A stretch of 64,000 nucleotides of DNA from Helichrysum umbraculigerum (taxonomy: Eukaryota > Streptophyta > Magnoliopsida > Asterales > Asteraceae), in assembly GCA_949592205.1 (NCBI GenBank), contig CATIUR010000012.1, positions 1,760,501-1,824,500 of the forward strand, in the 5' to 3' direction. Numbering within the stretch: the stretch's first letter is position 1; every line of letters starts with the position of its first letter. Below the pieces are notes generated by a model. The model did not search any database, was not told the DNA's origin, and worked only from the letters and a program-made list of their open reading frames with translations. The translations under genes and the position numbers were made by a program. This document shows, piece after piece, positions 9,836 to 20,496 of the stretch.

Positions 9836-11226
9836 TTACGATTCGTTCCGATCCCTCCATAGGGAAAGGGTTGAGATTTGCTCCCTTAAGATAACGTTTT
9901 TAGGTACAAAACTTTTTGAAAGCTCCCAAATGACATTATAAAATAAATAGTAATGACGATTCTCTAATTCCCCTAGGACTTTACGTTCCTCGTATCCTAA
10001 ATTGACAAGATCACTAATTAACTTATTATATGCCTTCCTTATCTTTTTAGGGTTTGACAAACCGTCGCGTGATCCTTGGTTTTTGTAATTCAGATCGTGA
10101 GTGAGTTTATTCATGATTTCCAGAAACGCTTTCTCTTCCTGCGAATCAGGTTCTCCGGTTGTAGACTTAACTGTCGTAAGGAGTTCACTGATTTTGGCTT
10201 TTTGTGTGGAAGTGAAGGGGTATTTTGTAAAGGCGAAGATTCGAATAAGCTTGACGTGAAGGTCTTTCCTTTTTGCAAAGAGGGCTGTGTCGATTCTTTC
10301 CTTGGTGGAATCAGGAAAAACGTCTCGCAATTTGGAGATCAAGTAAGAGGCGGGGTCAACAAAGAATGGAATTTTACCAGGGATGATGATGGGAATCATC
10401 GGGTCCTGTTCTATCCAGAACTCAAGTTTCTTGATCATTGTAGCGATATTGTGATTGATTAATATCATAGATATTGGGAGAAAATCCATGTCGGCAAGTG
10501 ATTCAAAAAGTAGATCTAAATCTGCTATAAACTTTAGTTCCTGGTCTCTGAAATTGGTGGAACTGCTTTCGCATTCATGACATGACAGACAAAGAAGGAA
10601 TTCTACTTGTTTTTCTAATTTGGCAATCGTTTCTCGTTGTTCGTAGGAAAACGGGAGGCCGGCATAGTTTAATTGCCTAACGAATGCCTTGTAGACATCT
10701 ACCCTATGGGAAGGATTGAAAGAAGCACCGAGGTGGCGTTCTTCAAAACAAGGTTGTTCTGACTCGACTGATGGAACCTTATCCACCACTCGGTAAATGG
10801 TGTATTTGGGTTCATGTGACAGGAATGGAAAGATGCCGTCATTACAAGAATTGGGCAGGGTTCAGGAATGAGGGTGATTAAGTCACATAATCTCGGAGGC
10901 TTGACTTCATAATCATCTTCGGGAAGATTATTAAAGTGGACAGAATTTAGCAAATTAGGTAAATGAAAAGTTGGAGAGTGATCTTCTGGAGATGATGCAA
11001 GGTTAGGTAACTGATTCGTGTCATCGAAGTCCAGGCAATGTTTTGAAATGGGAAGTGGGGTACCAAATTCTTCTTGGGTGTCGGAGGTTTCCTTAGTTTT
11101 AGAGGAAGAAGGTAAAAAGAAATCAGATCCTATCTCTTTTTCTAAGTAGTTAAAGAATTACGTATCATCGATTGCCTTAAATTCATCCTTTGAAATGAGG
11201 CAAGAAGTGGGTTTTCGAGTTGTCAT
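9836..11226 (-). pseudogene. First ORF of the Athila-like element, unknown family, broken
   Basis: The frame begins at ATG 11226 (MTTRKPTSCLISKDEF), about 140 bp after the primer site, where gag would normally lie. It meets an in-frame TAA after about 22 codons (near 11160), continues open for about 120 codons, then shifts frame near 10790-10800 and stays open for about 315 codons to 9836. The product would be acidic to neutral and mostly helical, with a short Cys/His cluster (CLSCHECE). I see no CCHC knuckle, protease or RT motif and do not recognise the family. It may be a diverged gag or an element-specific extra protein. Two lesions make it inactive as it stands. Confidence 0.55.
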
Positions 11227-11362
11227 TTTTAAACTAATATTATCCTAATTAATATTTAATTAATACTAATTAACTTTCGAAGGATTTCTGAGAAGATTTC
11301 GATCGGAAGGATTTCCTAAATACAACTACTTAAGGCGTCTTTGAATCGTACGTTAACGACTC

Positions 11363-11378
11363 CCCGGCAGCGGCGCCA
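11363..11378 (-). other. Primer binding site, tRNA-Asp type
   Basis: On the minus strand the sequence is TGGCGCCGCTGCCGGG, ten bases after the LTR end. It matches the primer site used by Athila/Tat-group Ty3 elements and is identical to the one at 22394-22409. Confidence 0.85.
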
Positions 11379-13146
11379 AAAACTTGATTGCACCAGAAAG
11401 CGTCGGTGTCGTTGATGGTAACTAATCGAGCGTCAACAGGGGTTTTAAAATTTATATTTAGCGGGGCTTAAATTATACGTGCTACCTACTTTGGTTAGTA
11501 AGCTGGTGCTTTCGGTAGGGAAGTATTTAGGATGGAACAAAGTAGGTAGGTTTGGGGGTTTTTAAACTAATGACAAATAATTAAAATGCAGGAAAGTAAA
11601 TTGCAAGAAATTAAAGTGCAGGAAAGCAGGTAAAGATAAATATTTGATTGTTGAGACTTTGATAATTAATGTTTCGGGATGACAGATTAAATAGGAACAA
11701 AACTTAATATAATAAATAAACTATCAGGTGTAAACTCTAGAACCCTACCAACTAATTTTCCCGTTGGCATGTCACTATGAACTAGGTTATCGTGATTCTG
11801 ATCGGAGCAATACGCAAACTTCCAATACTTATATGTTTGAAAGTTAAGCAACCATCTTGGTTTATACTGAGGTGCATGAATCAGCAACGTATCGTCTCAT
11901 AAGTCCGACCGTTCTTAACCCCTAAGATAGCTTACTATTCTCTTAGCCTGCAGATTAATAACTTTGTATGTTTAGACCATCGATTTTGTAAGACTTAGTG
12001 TTTTAAGGATTCTAGGTCGATATGACTTTACTCTTATTCCTAAGCCTTGTTATTGTTCATTAAGGTTCTGATTACTTCGACTTATGACTTAAATCTCTCC
12101 TTTTCAAATAGTTATACATCCCTAGATTATTCACAGTTTATTAAAACATGTTTCATATGCAGACCATGTCTTTCAGTAATTAGACAGTGTACTTTACATG
12201 GTAGTTCCACAGCTTCTTACATCCAACATGCGGTCAGGAGTAATTGACAGTGAAAGTGACACTCTAAACTAACAAAAAGTAAAGCAGTGCAGAAATGTAA
12301 ACCTAATATGTACAACGAGTGGTTTCACTGTGACTTACTTATTGCATGTCATAGGCACAGATAACTACTTACCATAATTAAGGTTGTTTAGGTCCTATTT
12401 ACTAGGTTGCAGTCACGTGGATAACCAGAAAGGGTACTCCATAAATTAAACTTAAGTTCATAAAGTCTTAGCAGTACAAGGGTTACTAATTCTTATTTTA
12501 TCTGAACGTATTTTACGAACATTACTTTATAGTTTGTTGACTTTCGTAGGATATACCAGTTATTTGTGAAGTTGTATTATCCTTTCGGAATTCCAACTGT
12601 TAAACCAGAGCTGATTCCAGTGATATAACTACCTTCGGTCGTTTACTAACTTCCATACGTTTGTACTCCGCTTGAAAGCGTTTCCAGTACTATATCAAGT
12701 AAACAGTCGAATAGGGGCCATCATATCACTTTACGATTATCGTACACTAATTATGTAATGTCATCCATACTTATAATTATCTACATCATCAACAATCACA
12801 ATAATAGACTACTCGCAGTTCATGGCAACAAATAAATCACATACAAGGTAATAATGCATATTTAAAATACGAAATAACAAGTATGATAAAGGTTTAGATA
12901 TCACCCGGAAATAAATGCGTAGCAGTGTATTATTATGATTGAAAACTCTTTCGCACGTACAAAGATTGATCTCCAATTCCCTAGCGTTCGTTCTAGCCTC
13001 TATATTAATCCGTAGATTAATTACAATAATCCTAGAATGAGAAAAACTATAAAATACAAGAGAATTTTGAGAGTGGAATTTTGTGTTTCCAAGAGTAAGT
13101 AAGAGTGTGAGAAGAGAGTGTGTTGAAATGAAACCATGCGGCTCCA

Positions 13147-13153
13147 ATTTATA
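13147..13153 (-). promoter_or_regulatory. TATA box of the Athila-like LTR
   Basis: TATAAAT read on the minus strand, followed by GGAGCCGC and a leader rich in CT and CA. The position within a 2.5-kb LTR suits a Pol II start. No transcript evidence is available. Confidence 0.45.
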
Positions 13154-13213
13154 GGTGAAATTCGGCTCACGTTAGCAATCCATGGTGCACATTAGCAAAA
13201 GGTGTGAAAGTTG

Positions 13214-13291
13214 CTAGCACATGTACCCTAAAGCGCGTAAAGGTCTAGCACATGTACCCTAAAGTTGCGTAAAGTGCTAGCACATGTACCA
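13214..13291. repeat. Three direct repeats of CTAGCACATGTACC in U3
   Basis: Copies begin near 13214, 13244 and 13277 with the linker CTAAAG..GCGTAAAG between them. They lie just upstream of the TATA box in LTR orientation, where enhancer repeats are often found. The CATG core is palindromic. Confidence 0.6.
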
Positions 13292-13444
13292 TGCGAGTAC
13301 GGGCAAGGACCAAAAAGCAGCCGGGGGACGGGTGGCAGGTGGCAGGTGGCCGGCGGCGGCTGGCAGGCTGCCGCCCCGGTTAGCCGTCTTTTGCTTCGTT
13401 TCTTGATTCGTGCATGTTTTCTTCGTTATGCGTTCGTTTGCGTT

Positions 13445-13745
13445 GATTCTTTTTTCATTGGATTCGTTTTTCAAAAACGAAGACTTTGACGAAAAGAAAT
13501 CCCAAAAATATGTCTCTGAACTTTAGATGTCTCGTACGAATCGTTTGAATCTTCCGGCGTACATAGAATCTTCATTCTTCATCCGTTTTTGCCGATTCTT
13601 CTTCTGATGGATTCGTATTTTGAAAACGAACATCTTGGATAAGAGAAATCTCAGTGATGGGTACTTTGTCTCTAAATTTTGTTTTGATGTCTTGAATCTT
13701 CAACTGTGCGTGGAATCTTCATTTTCCGTCCATTTTTAGTGATTT
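13445..13745. repeat. Diverged tandem duplication of about 150 bp in U3
   Basis: Two units start at about 13445 and 13593. Both open with GATTCTT, then TGGATTCGT, then an AAAACGA block, and both end with a TAGAATCTTCATT-like block. A partial third start is visible near 13741. Both contain many TTCG/CGAA groups. Confidence 0.55.
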
Positions 13746-13879
13746 TTCTCGTGCTTCCGTGTTTTCAATCCTTTGGCATAATATCACTAATTTAAGCGAT
13801 AATTGAGCTTGTATGCCAAGTATTAGTCTTAAATGAGAGGGATATCGGTAGTAAAAACATGACTTTTTACGCGATATCA

Positions 13880-14276
13880 GATTCTCAAAATCTCTTGTTA
13901 CTCCGTAGTCTCTTTCTGTTCTTCTTCTCCGATTGAACTCCGATTTTGTTTATGGAAGCGGTGGTGTGGTTTTGTTTCTTGTTTCTTTTCCGGCGACGAA
14001 CGGCTATGGTGGTTTTGTTCTTCTCCGGCGACTATACGGCGGCTTCGCACAACCGGTATGTCTACTTCTCCCTTTTTCTTTTCTTTACTTTCTCTGATTC
14101 GATCTTTCCTTAATCAAATCGTCTGTTTCTGTTTTTCCTTTCCTTCTTCTTCGTAATCGAGTTACTCGATTTCTTGTTATGATTGATTCACTCGATCGTG
14201 TTACAAATTCTCTGGTTGTTTGTTTATCACAAACAAACAATCCTCTCGCCTTCTTTGTTCCTTGCTCTAATACCAA
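13880..14276. other. Unassigned CT-rich stretch
   Basis: No credible gene. The stretch holds a repeated TCCGGCGAC motif (near 13990 and 14023) and long CT-rich runs. If the adjacent 114-bp repeat is an LTR read on the minus strand, this is its internal leader. Confidence 0.35.
14262..14275 (-). other. Primer-site-like sequence next to the 114-bp repeat
   Basis: On the minus strand it reads TGGTATTAGAGCAA, one base away from the initiator-Met primer site TGGTATCAGAGC used by copia and chromovirus elements. It starts two bases from the repeat end, the correct spacing for a minus-strand LTR. Confidence 0.45.
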
Positions 14277-14390
14277 TGTTGCCCAGGAATTTAATTGAAC
14301 ACAAAACACACAGTGATTGTAAACTTTGTTCTTGATTAATAAAGAGTGATTCTTTATGTGTTTTGTGTTCAATTAAATTCGTGGGCAACA
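14277..14390 (-). repeat. 114-bp fold-back repeat, TRIM-like LTR candidate
   Basis: The stretch begins TGTTGCCCAGG and ends GTGGGCAACA. Its two outer segments of about 35 bases are inverted repeats of each other (AATTTAATTGAACAC pairs with GTGTTCAATTAAATT), leaving a loop of about 45 bases with AATAAA. It could be a very short LTR of a TRIM-type element, given TG...CA ends and the adjacent primer-like site, or a small fold-back MITE. It interrupts the helicase exon to its right. No second copy is visible. Confidence 0.5.
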
Positions 14391-14490
14391 TGACCCATTT
14401 TCCATTTGTTTGTCCTCTTAGAGTCTCATAATACCACATCATAGCACCACATGATTGGCATGCAAAGACCGGGTCACCGTCATCAATATA
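14391..14490 (-). pseudogene. Helitron helicase-like gene, third exon fragment
   Basis: On the minus strand an acceptor (GAAACATAG) is followed by a frame reading YIDDGDPVFACQSCGAMMWY and on to about 14391, where the 114-bp repeat cuts it. This G-x-P-x-x-x-C-x-x-CGA-x-x-WY pattern is characteristic of the N-terminal region of plant Helitron helicase-like proteins. The exon continues in phase 0 from the exon ending at 42912, now 28.4 kb away across the nested elements. Only the zinc-finger-like stretch survives here; no helicase or Rep motif is visible. Confidence 0.65.
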
Positions 14491-14581
14491 CTATGTTTCA
14501 TATAATATAGGAAATAGCAAATCGAAGAACAGAAATAAATTAAAACATCGATATAAATTCATGATTCAGTAAAACTATATT

Positions 14582-16235
14582 TGTAACACCCCCAAATTTA
14601 ATGGTTTGCGGAAGCGAGCTTTGGGGTGCTACTAATCAATAATCAAAGCGCAAAGGTACAAGCAAACAACTCTAAATGAGACGTTTTAGAAAATACATTA
14701 CAATATAGTACATTACATAAGTTTCAAAGGTTTTAAGTCATAAAGATACATCGTTAATGAGTTCACAAAATAAATCTGAAGATTTTAAATACATAATCAT
14801 AGTACAAAAGATAATGCGAGTAAAATCTTCATAAGTGTGTATGCATGCGACTCGTACTAGCTTAGCATAATAGTAGATCCTGCTGGGCCATCCTACTGTG
14901 GCTGCGTACCTGAGAATGCATTACTAAAAGCGTCAACCAAAAGGTTGGTGAATCTCACAAGTTTGTTGTAAGTAAATCAATTGAACACAATATTAGTACA
15001 AAAGTTTCACAAGCAGTAAAGTAATAAAGATAATTACACAATTAAAGTAAAGCAGTATAAGTGATTTTACGTATGAAATCAGTCGGTATTTAGTAATTGT
15101 ACAAAAGTAGTAGATTAGTAAACATCAATTTCGTGTAGGTAACAAGTCTGTAATCAATCATTGCATCAATGCAATCGGGTAGTAACCCGTGGAAGTAAGC
15201 ATGTAGCAAGTCAGTAAGGTAATAAACAATCATTGCACGAATGCAATAGAAGTTGATATACATTGCTGTGAGCATCATAGTCGAAGCTTAACAAGTCTGT
15301 ACTTTTGCCCCCGTGAGTGCTAATACAAACACTCATACGAAACGAGTAGAAAACGCCCGTTTATACGAGAACGGTTCATGACAGTGCGTGCTGCCCCGGG
15401 CGGGGATTGTCAGTCCCATATGGATCCATATACTAAAACTCGCGCTTATCGAATAACTAACAACTATGATTTCAAAGGCCTTCGGTGGATTAATCGTAAC
15501 TCAAGCCAATAAGTATATCGGAAAGTCTGTAAGTCTGTAGGTCGAGTAAGTCTGTAAGTTGGTAAGTCTGTAAGTCGGAAATTTGGTAAGTCTGTAAGTC
15601 TGTAGTGTGTTTGTAAAGTACTAAGTCTGTAACGTATTAAGTCTGTAAAGTAGCAAGTCGGTGAAGTACAAAGTCTATCAAGTAATTTAGTAAAGGCAGC
15701 AATTTCATTGTGTGCAAGAAAAAATAGGTAATGCATCTCCCCCAAAGTAAAAGCAATAAAAAGGGGCCGTGAGACTCACAGGTAGCAAAAGCCTGAGCGA
15801 TAACAGCTAGTAGTAGTAATCCAACAGCGTCCTCAAAGTCCTAGACGCAATAAATATACTAACATAAGTATAATAGATTATTTGTTGTGTTTAAGTGTTT
15901 TTACAATTCTGTTAGTGATTAAATGTGTTGAATTAATCGTTGCGTGTAAGTATATATATAAGTCGTCGCACATGTTTATATATTAATTGTCGTTGTTTAT
16001 ATATTTATCAACACATATAAGATATCGTTTGTACCAAATCATTTTACTCGTTCTAATATACTCCATTTGTCAAAATAAATAATTGTTATTATCTCAAAGT
16101 TTGTCGCGTCCAATTCCGTTCGTTTGATTTGGAGTAAATACTCGTCCGAAATATATTTCGTTATTGTTCAGAAAGTTGTCGCGTCCCTTTTATAATATTA
16201 CTGAATAAATATTAGTAATAGTTATAATAATATTA

Positions 16236-16271
<36 letters not shown>

Positions 16272-17719
16272 CATAAAATATAAAAATAGACAAAAAGGTT
16301 GGTCACAGGCTCGAACCTATGACCTCCCTTATCTCTACACATGATTTAACCACTAGGCTAGGAGTTTCTTTCATTAATATATTACAAAGTATATGTATAT
16401 ATGTGTTTAGTGTTTATCAAATTTGTCATGAACCATTTGGTTAAACTAAGGTAGATGATCGGTTATGCTTAAGGAGCCATTCGGCTCACCCTTTTGTCCA
16501 GCCGTTCGGCTAGATAACACTAGCCGTTCAGCTCCCGTACGCAGTCAGTTCAGTTCGTAGTTTTTAGTTCCAAATCAATCCAGATTTTTATAGTATTTCG
16601 AGTCACGATTTTTACCAAAGTTTAGTTTAACATTATACAAGTTCTATCCATAAGTTTTACCCATTATAACACCCGTAATTTTTACAAATAATAGGTACAG
16701 AGCACCATTTTTTACTCAAAATAGTTAACATATATATATATTTCCATTTTTACGTATACAATGTAACTTGGATTCACAAAATCATGTTATAATTAGTTTT
16801 ACATATATTATAATAGATGTAAGATCAAAGAAACATACGAAATATATGTAATAAATTAAGTTGAGTTCTCACAGTGATGAAAATGGCGATGATGATGATC
16901 GTTCGATGATGATGCTGACAACGAAGGAGATGATGATGATTATTGTTTGAGTTTTAATGGTTTCCTCCTCTGCAACTCGTTCTTTGTGTTTCCATAGAAG
17001 AAGAAAAAGATTGATGATAATGAATATGATTTTGGGTGTTGTGGTTGATCAGATGAAGGAAGACATATACATATAAAAATACTACGGAGTATGGGTTTTT
17101 AAACAGAGTTTTGTCCCTCAATTATTTGAGGTGGTTGACATTTTTGGCCTGCTAATTTCGAGTACGGGTATAATTAATGCAATATGAAATTTAATATTTT
17201 ATATTTTTATTTTGTAGATGCTCTCCAAATATGTTATCTGAACTCAGAAAAATAATATTTCAATTATTTTTGCCTATTGTACCTTTGGTACAAGTATTAA
17301 TGTGAGTACCCAATTGGGTGCCAAATTTCAGTTGAATTACAAACTCATATTTTGAGGGAATGTTCCAAATACTTTCAAATGAATGAGAAAATAAAACTTT
17401 TTAATATTTTGACCTTTGGGTATGTTTTACAATTATTTCTGTTCGCGTATAATACGTTTTATATATAATCGTATATTTAACGTGTTTTATCTCCATATTA
17501 TAAATGTAAAAATACTCGTAATTAATAATTTCATTATTAATTATTTTGTGTCACAAACTTTTGTATTTATGTTGTCAGATTCATTCTGATACGTTTGTAC
17601 GTAATTTTAACTAATTATGTATATATATTTAGTACTTTTTGTTTTAGTTCATACCGAGTATGAATATTTAAAGTTTAAATTTAGACCAAATTTTGGGTCA
17701 TTTTTGACTAGGTGTCACA
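14582..17719 (-). repeat. 3' LTR of the gag-only Ty3 derivative (3,138 bp)
   Basis: On the plus strand it starts TGTAACACCCCC and ends GGTGTCACA, next to the inverted polypurine tract. It matches 39653-42900 nearly base for base, apart from AT-microsatellite lengths and scattered substitutions. On the minus strand it starts TGTGACACC and ends GGGTGTTACA. It contains GTCTGTAAGT repeats (15518-15640), an AT run (16236-16269) and GATGAT-rich sequence (16880-16945). Confidence 0.9.
15518..15640. repeat. GTCTGTAAGT tandem repeats in the LTR
   Basis: Short direct repeats of 8-16 bp built on AAGTCTGTAAG and AAGTTGGT. The partner LTR has a longer version (40596-40710), so the array changed length after insertion. 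The open frame through it on the minus strand (YRLTDLP repeats) is a by-product of the repeat. Confidence 0.75.
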
Positions 17720-17729
17720 TTCTCCCCTT
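17720..17729 (-). other. Polypurine tract of the gag-only derivative
   Basis: TTCTCCCCTT on the plus strand is AAGGGGAGAA on the minus strand, abutting the LTR. It is identical to the tract at 4301-4310. Confidence 0.85.
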
Positions 17730-18208
17730 GTTAGGAGAATTTCATCCCGAAATTTGTTCGTAGTAATTATCTATGCGTTGAAGTAAGGGTATGTGCATAT
17801 CCTAAGAAAGTCTGTAAGATTGTTGTGAGTAGGACATCACCTATCTAGTGTTGCCTTTCTCCCCTTGTTAGACTAGTGCCCTACTGGCGACTCAAGGAAT
17901 AGAAGAGGTGAGTTTCGTTATATTTAACCATTTTGTCCGTGGAAGCAAGTTCAGTCGATCAGTCAGTCACTAAGGTGTTGCTACACTTTGTACTAGCAGC
18001 TTAAAGTAAAGTAGTAACTTCCACTGTGTTCATACAGTTTGTAACGGACAGTAGTGTCGTAGCATAAATTAGACTCTATCAGTCTCATATAGAAACTAAG
18101 TTGTCGTTTTTCCCTAACCCTATCGTGCACTTAGAATCAAGGGAAAACATAAAAGATATCAAGCAGCAAGTAAGATCTGTCAAAGTAAATAGTATAAAGG
18201 CAGTCGGG
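17730..18208 (-). other. Downstream untranslated part of the gag-only derivative
   Basis: No coding sequence is supported. A CCTATCGTGCACTTAGAATC block near 18119 recurs in diverged form near 52207 in the ORF-less element, so this is the conserved 3' internal region of the family. The junction where pol was lost lies near 18100-18230. Confidence 0.6.
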
Positions 18209-19327
18209 TTATTTGTGAGTGACCATACCCGTGTTGAGCAAGTCAATAAGTCTCAGGTTCTGGTTGTCCTCCCTAGTGTTGAGTACATAGGCTCTTCCTC
18301 GAGCAGGGTTGATGTTCTTGCCCTTCAGCCTTGGGCAGTCCCTCTTAAAGTGGCCAGTACTGTTGCATTCATAGCAGGTTTTGGGCGCTGTGGGGTTAGT
18401 ACCAGTCATGCTTGTTTTGCAATCCTTGGCTACATGCCCAAACCGCTTACATTTGGTGCAAGGGCACGAACCATCGTGATGGAGACCGCACTTAGAGCAA
18501 TAGGGCTTACTTCCTTTATACCCTATCTTGTCATCAGAGTCAGTATCATAGGCTTTGGCAGTCGCAGGCTTTTTGGTGGATTGGGTTTGGATGTTGAGGT
18601 TTCCATCAGGTTTCCTTTTGTTATCACCAAGGTGATTTCCAGTACTTTTGACAACAGATGTTCCTTAGCGAATAATCAGTGCAGTCAGTTTGTGTGCCAT
18701 GCACACAGTACCATGAAATGTAGGAGAGTTGGATGAAGTAACCATCCCTTGGATTTGTGGAGGGAGTCCCCAGGTATAGCGTTCAATACGCTTGGATTCC
18801 TCACTAACCATAGATGGACACAGGTGTGCTAGCTGGTTAAACCTAGAGGTGTAGCCGGCAATGTCATTGCCTTGAGTAGTGAGTTGCCAGAATTCGGCCT
18901 CAAGTTGCTGGATCTCATCCCTAGCACAATACTCATCTTTGAGCATTTTCTTCAGTTCTTCCCAAGGAGTTTTCAAAGCAATGTCTTGGCCCACAGAGTC
19001 AGCATAAGTGTTCTACCATGTCAGAGCATCATCCATAAAAGTGTAGGTGGAAAACTTGACCTTGGAGTCCTCAGGGCAGTTACAGATGTGAAAGACTAAC
19101 TCAATCTTTTCCAGCCATCGCAATAAGCCAATAGCACCTTCAGTGCCTTTGAAGTTCAGAGGGTGGCAGCTAAGGAAGTCCTTATAGGTGCAGGGTTTAA
19201 CAGGAGTGGGATTTTGTGGTGTTTCAGAACTTTCAGATCGCCGTTGCCCAGCAATTAATGCCAACCAGTTGGTCAACTTCAACTTGGCTGTATGTTCGTC
19301 TCGGCGGCATGATCCTTGCACAAGCAA
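18209..19327 (-). pseudogene. gag: Broken Ty3 gag
   Basis: Read on the minus strand this is a homologue of the gag at 1-926. It has a capsid-like start with FKGTEGAIGLLRWLEK, a middle section with PWEELKKMLKDEYC and FNQLAHLCPSM, a Cys/His cluster, and two CCHC knuckles, CTKCKRFGHVAKDC and CYECNSTGHFKRDC. In-frame stops interrupt it near 19013 and near 18665, so no full capsid-nucleocapsid could be made. Protease and the rest of pol do not follow. The opposite-strand open frame over 18101-18736 is a shadow. Confidence 0.85.
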
Positions 19328-19779
19328 AGAGAGAATATGTAAGTTGTCTGTACCAAATCATGACATATCACATATGTATATATATTTATGTGGTAATATA
19401 CGACAACACAAGTGAAAATCATGATTCGGTAGACAACAGGGTTGGGTGTAGGCTGAGAGTTTTCAAATGTTTTCAGGATATGGGTTTACAAATGATATCA
19501 AGAATTTGTAAATCAAGATTCGAGGTTTGTTCAGATGAAATCGAGGTTATCAACAATATGACCTAAATAGGGTTTGGTTTGTGAAAACCTAATAAGTTTC
19601 CTAGTGATTACCTAACGGTACAGTGGAGTGTGTTGCAAGATGTTATAGGCGTATAATTAGGTAGGTGGTAGTAGGTGAAAACAAAGTCCCGATCTCTATA
19701 TCAAAGGACGCTAGAGTAGCTATATTTGTCTGTTATTGGGGTGTAGGTAGTAACGAGAGTATCCTCGTATAAGGCCTAT
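19328..19779 (-). other. Leader of the gag-only derivative, left of the nested insertion
   Basis: Untranslated sequence between gag and the 5' LTR. It ends in AAGGCCTAT, the last five bases (CCTAT, 19775-19779) being one copy of the target duplication; the leader resumes at 39256. No gene seen. Confidence 0.65.
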
Positions 19780-20304
19780 TGATCTGACCCAAAAAGTCAT
19801 GTTTTCAAGAACATATTTCCACACTTTTTGGACTATTCTTTGGTGAAAACATTTCAAAACAATCATTATTTACCAAAATTCACCAAGGTAGTCTAAATAT
19901 AGACATTGCTACAAAAATCGGTTAAAACGTCCAAATAACACGCAAACCGAGGCAAAACAATCACCTTAAATTTTCCGTTCTCAATATTCTTATGGAAATA
20001 GATCTTAATTCATATTTTATGATTCCATAGGAAAATCCAAGACCGGAGGTGAAAGAATCAGAAGAAACGGACGAAAGACGGAGAAGATACAAAGTCTGGA
20101 AGCTCGCCGATCGTCATCCGGAACACGCAAAAGTTAAACACTTTCAAATTTGGTAAACTTAGTTTCATTAGAAGCGTAACGTAAAAACGAATCCAACGGC
20201 GCAAGAATCAAGCAAAACGGAGTCCAAACGAAGAAGATACGGACGAACCAAGCAACCGGGGAATCAGTATACAGCATATGGAGCACCAACCCCCCCCTGC
20301 CCAC

Positions 20305-20370
20305 CTAGGTACCGTATACGGTACCCTAGGTGCCGTATACGGCCTTTAGGGTGCTGTATACGGGGGGTGT
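20305..20370. repeat. Repeated CCGTATACGG palindromes upstream of the LTR TATA box
   Basis: Three to four units of the form ACCGTATACGGTACCCTAGG occur within 65 bp, each with a self-complementary CCGTATACGG core (one unit reads GCTGTATACGG). The same set is at 31495-31550 in the 3' LTR. They lie about 120-180 bp upstream of the TATA box, a plausible enhancer position. Confidence 0.65.
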
Positions 20371-20488
20371 TGTGCTTGAAGGGTGCCGTTTGACCCCCCC
20401 CCCCCCCTTGGTCCGCTTGCTCCGTATGCTGCTTTGACGCTTGTATTCGATGTTTTAAGGCTTGTACCATGGATTTCCTTCTTCCCCT

Positions 20489-20496
20489 ATAAATAG
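20489..20496 (+). promoter_or_regulatory. TATA box of the Athila-group 5' LTR
   Basis: CCCCTATAAATAGTCAC, a strong plant TATA consensus, is followed by a CT-rich initiator-like stretch with repeated TCTCTC. The matching box in the 3' LTR is at about 31667. Confidence 0.7.

Larger units (their letters stand above)
6559..13879 (-). mobile_element. Athila-like LTR element without pol, left part displaced by the Ty3 insertion
   Basis: Read on the minus strand the order is: LTR (13879-11389), a tRNA-Asp-type primer site (11378-11363), a broken ORF of unknown family (11226-9836), a 1.7-kb spacer, then a long Athila-like ORF (8150-6559). The Ty3 element ending at 6558 interrupts that ORF; the remainder and the 3' LTR must lie left of the window. 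No gag capsid, protease, RT or integrase sequence is visible between primer site and ORF, so it looks non-autonomous. The LTR start on the minus strand (TGATATCGCG, then AAAAAGTCATG) resembles the LTR start of the Athila-group element at 19780. Confidence 0.7.
11389..13879 (-). repeat. 5' LTR of the Athila-like element (about 2,491 bp)
   Basis: Boundaries are inferred. The inner end (TGCACCAGAAAGC on the plus strand) is set by the primer site. The outer end (GCGATATCA at 13879) is set by similarity to the LTR start at 19780, since both share AAAAAGTCATG. A TATAAAT box on the minus strand at 13153-13147 is followed by a CT/A-rich stretch, so U3 lies right of about 13150. U3 carries three copies of a CTAGCACATGTACC repeat and a two-copy tandem of about 150 bp. 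The second LTR is outside the window, so neither boundary is confirmed. Confidence 0.6.

Noticed and set aside
10076..10462. 128-codon plus-strand frame
   Set aside because: Antisense to the unknown ORF of the Athila-like element, whose minus-strand frame is longer and better placed after the primer site.
15464..15745. Leu/Thr/Tyr/Arg repeat frame (YRLTDLP), also at 40561-40848
   Set aside because: By-product of the AAGTCTGTAAG repeat in LTR sequence; its length changes between the two LTRs of one element.
18101..18736. 211-codon open frame on the plus strand
   Set aside because: It is the antisense shadow of the broken gag on the minus strand; no domain, and its composition mirrors the knuckle codons.
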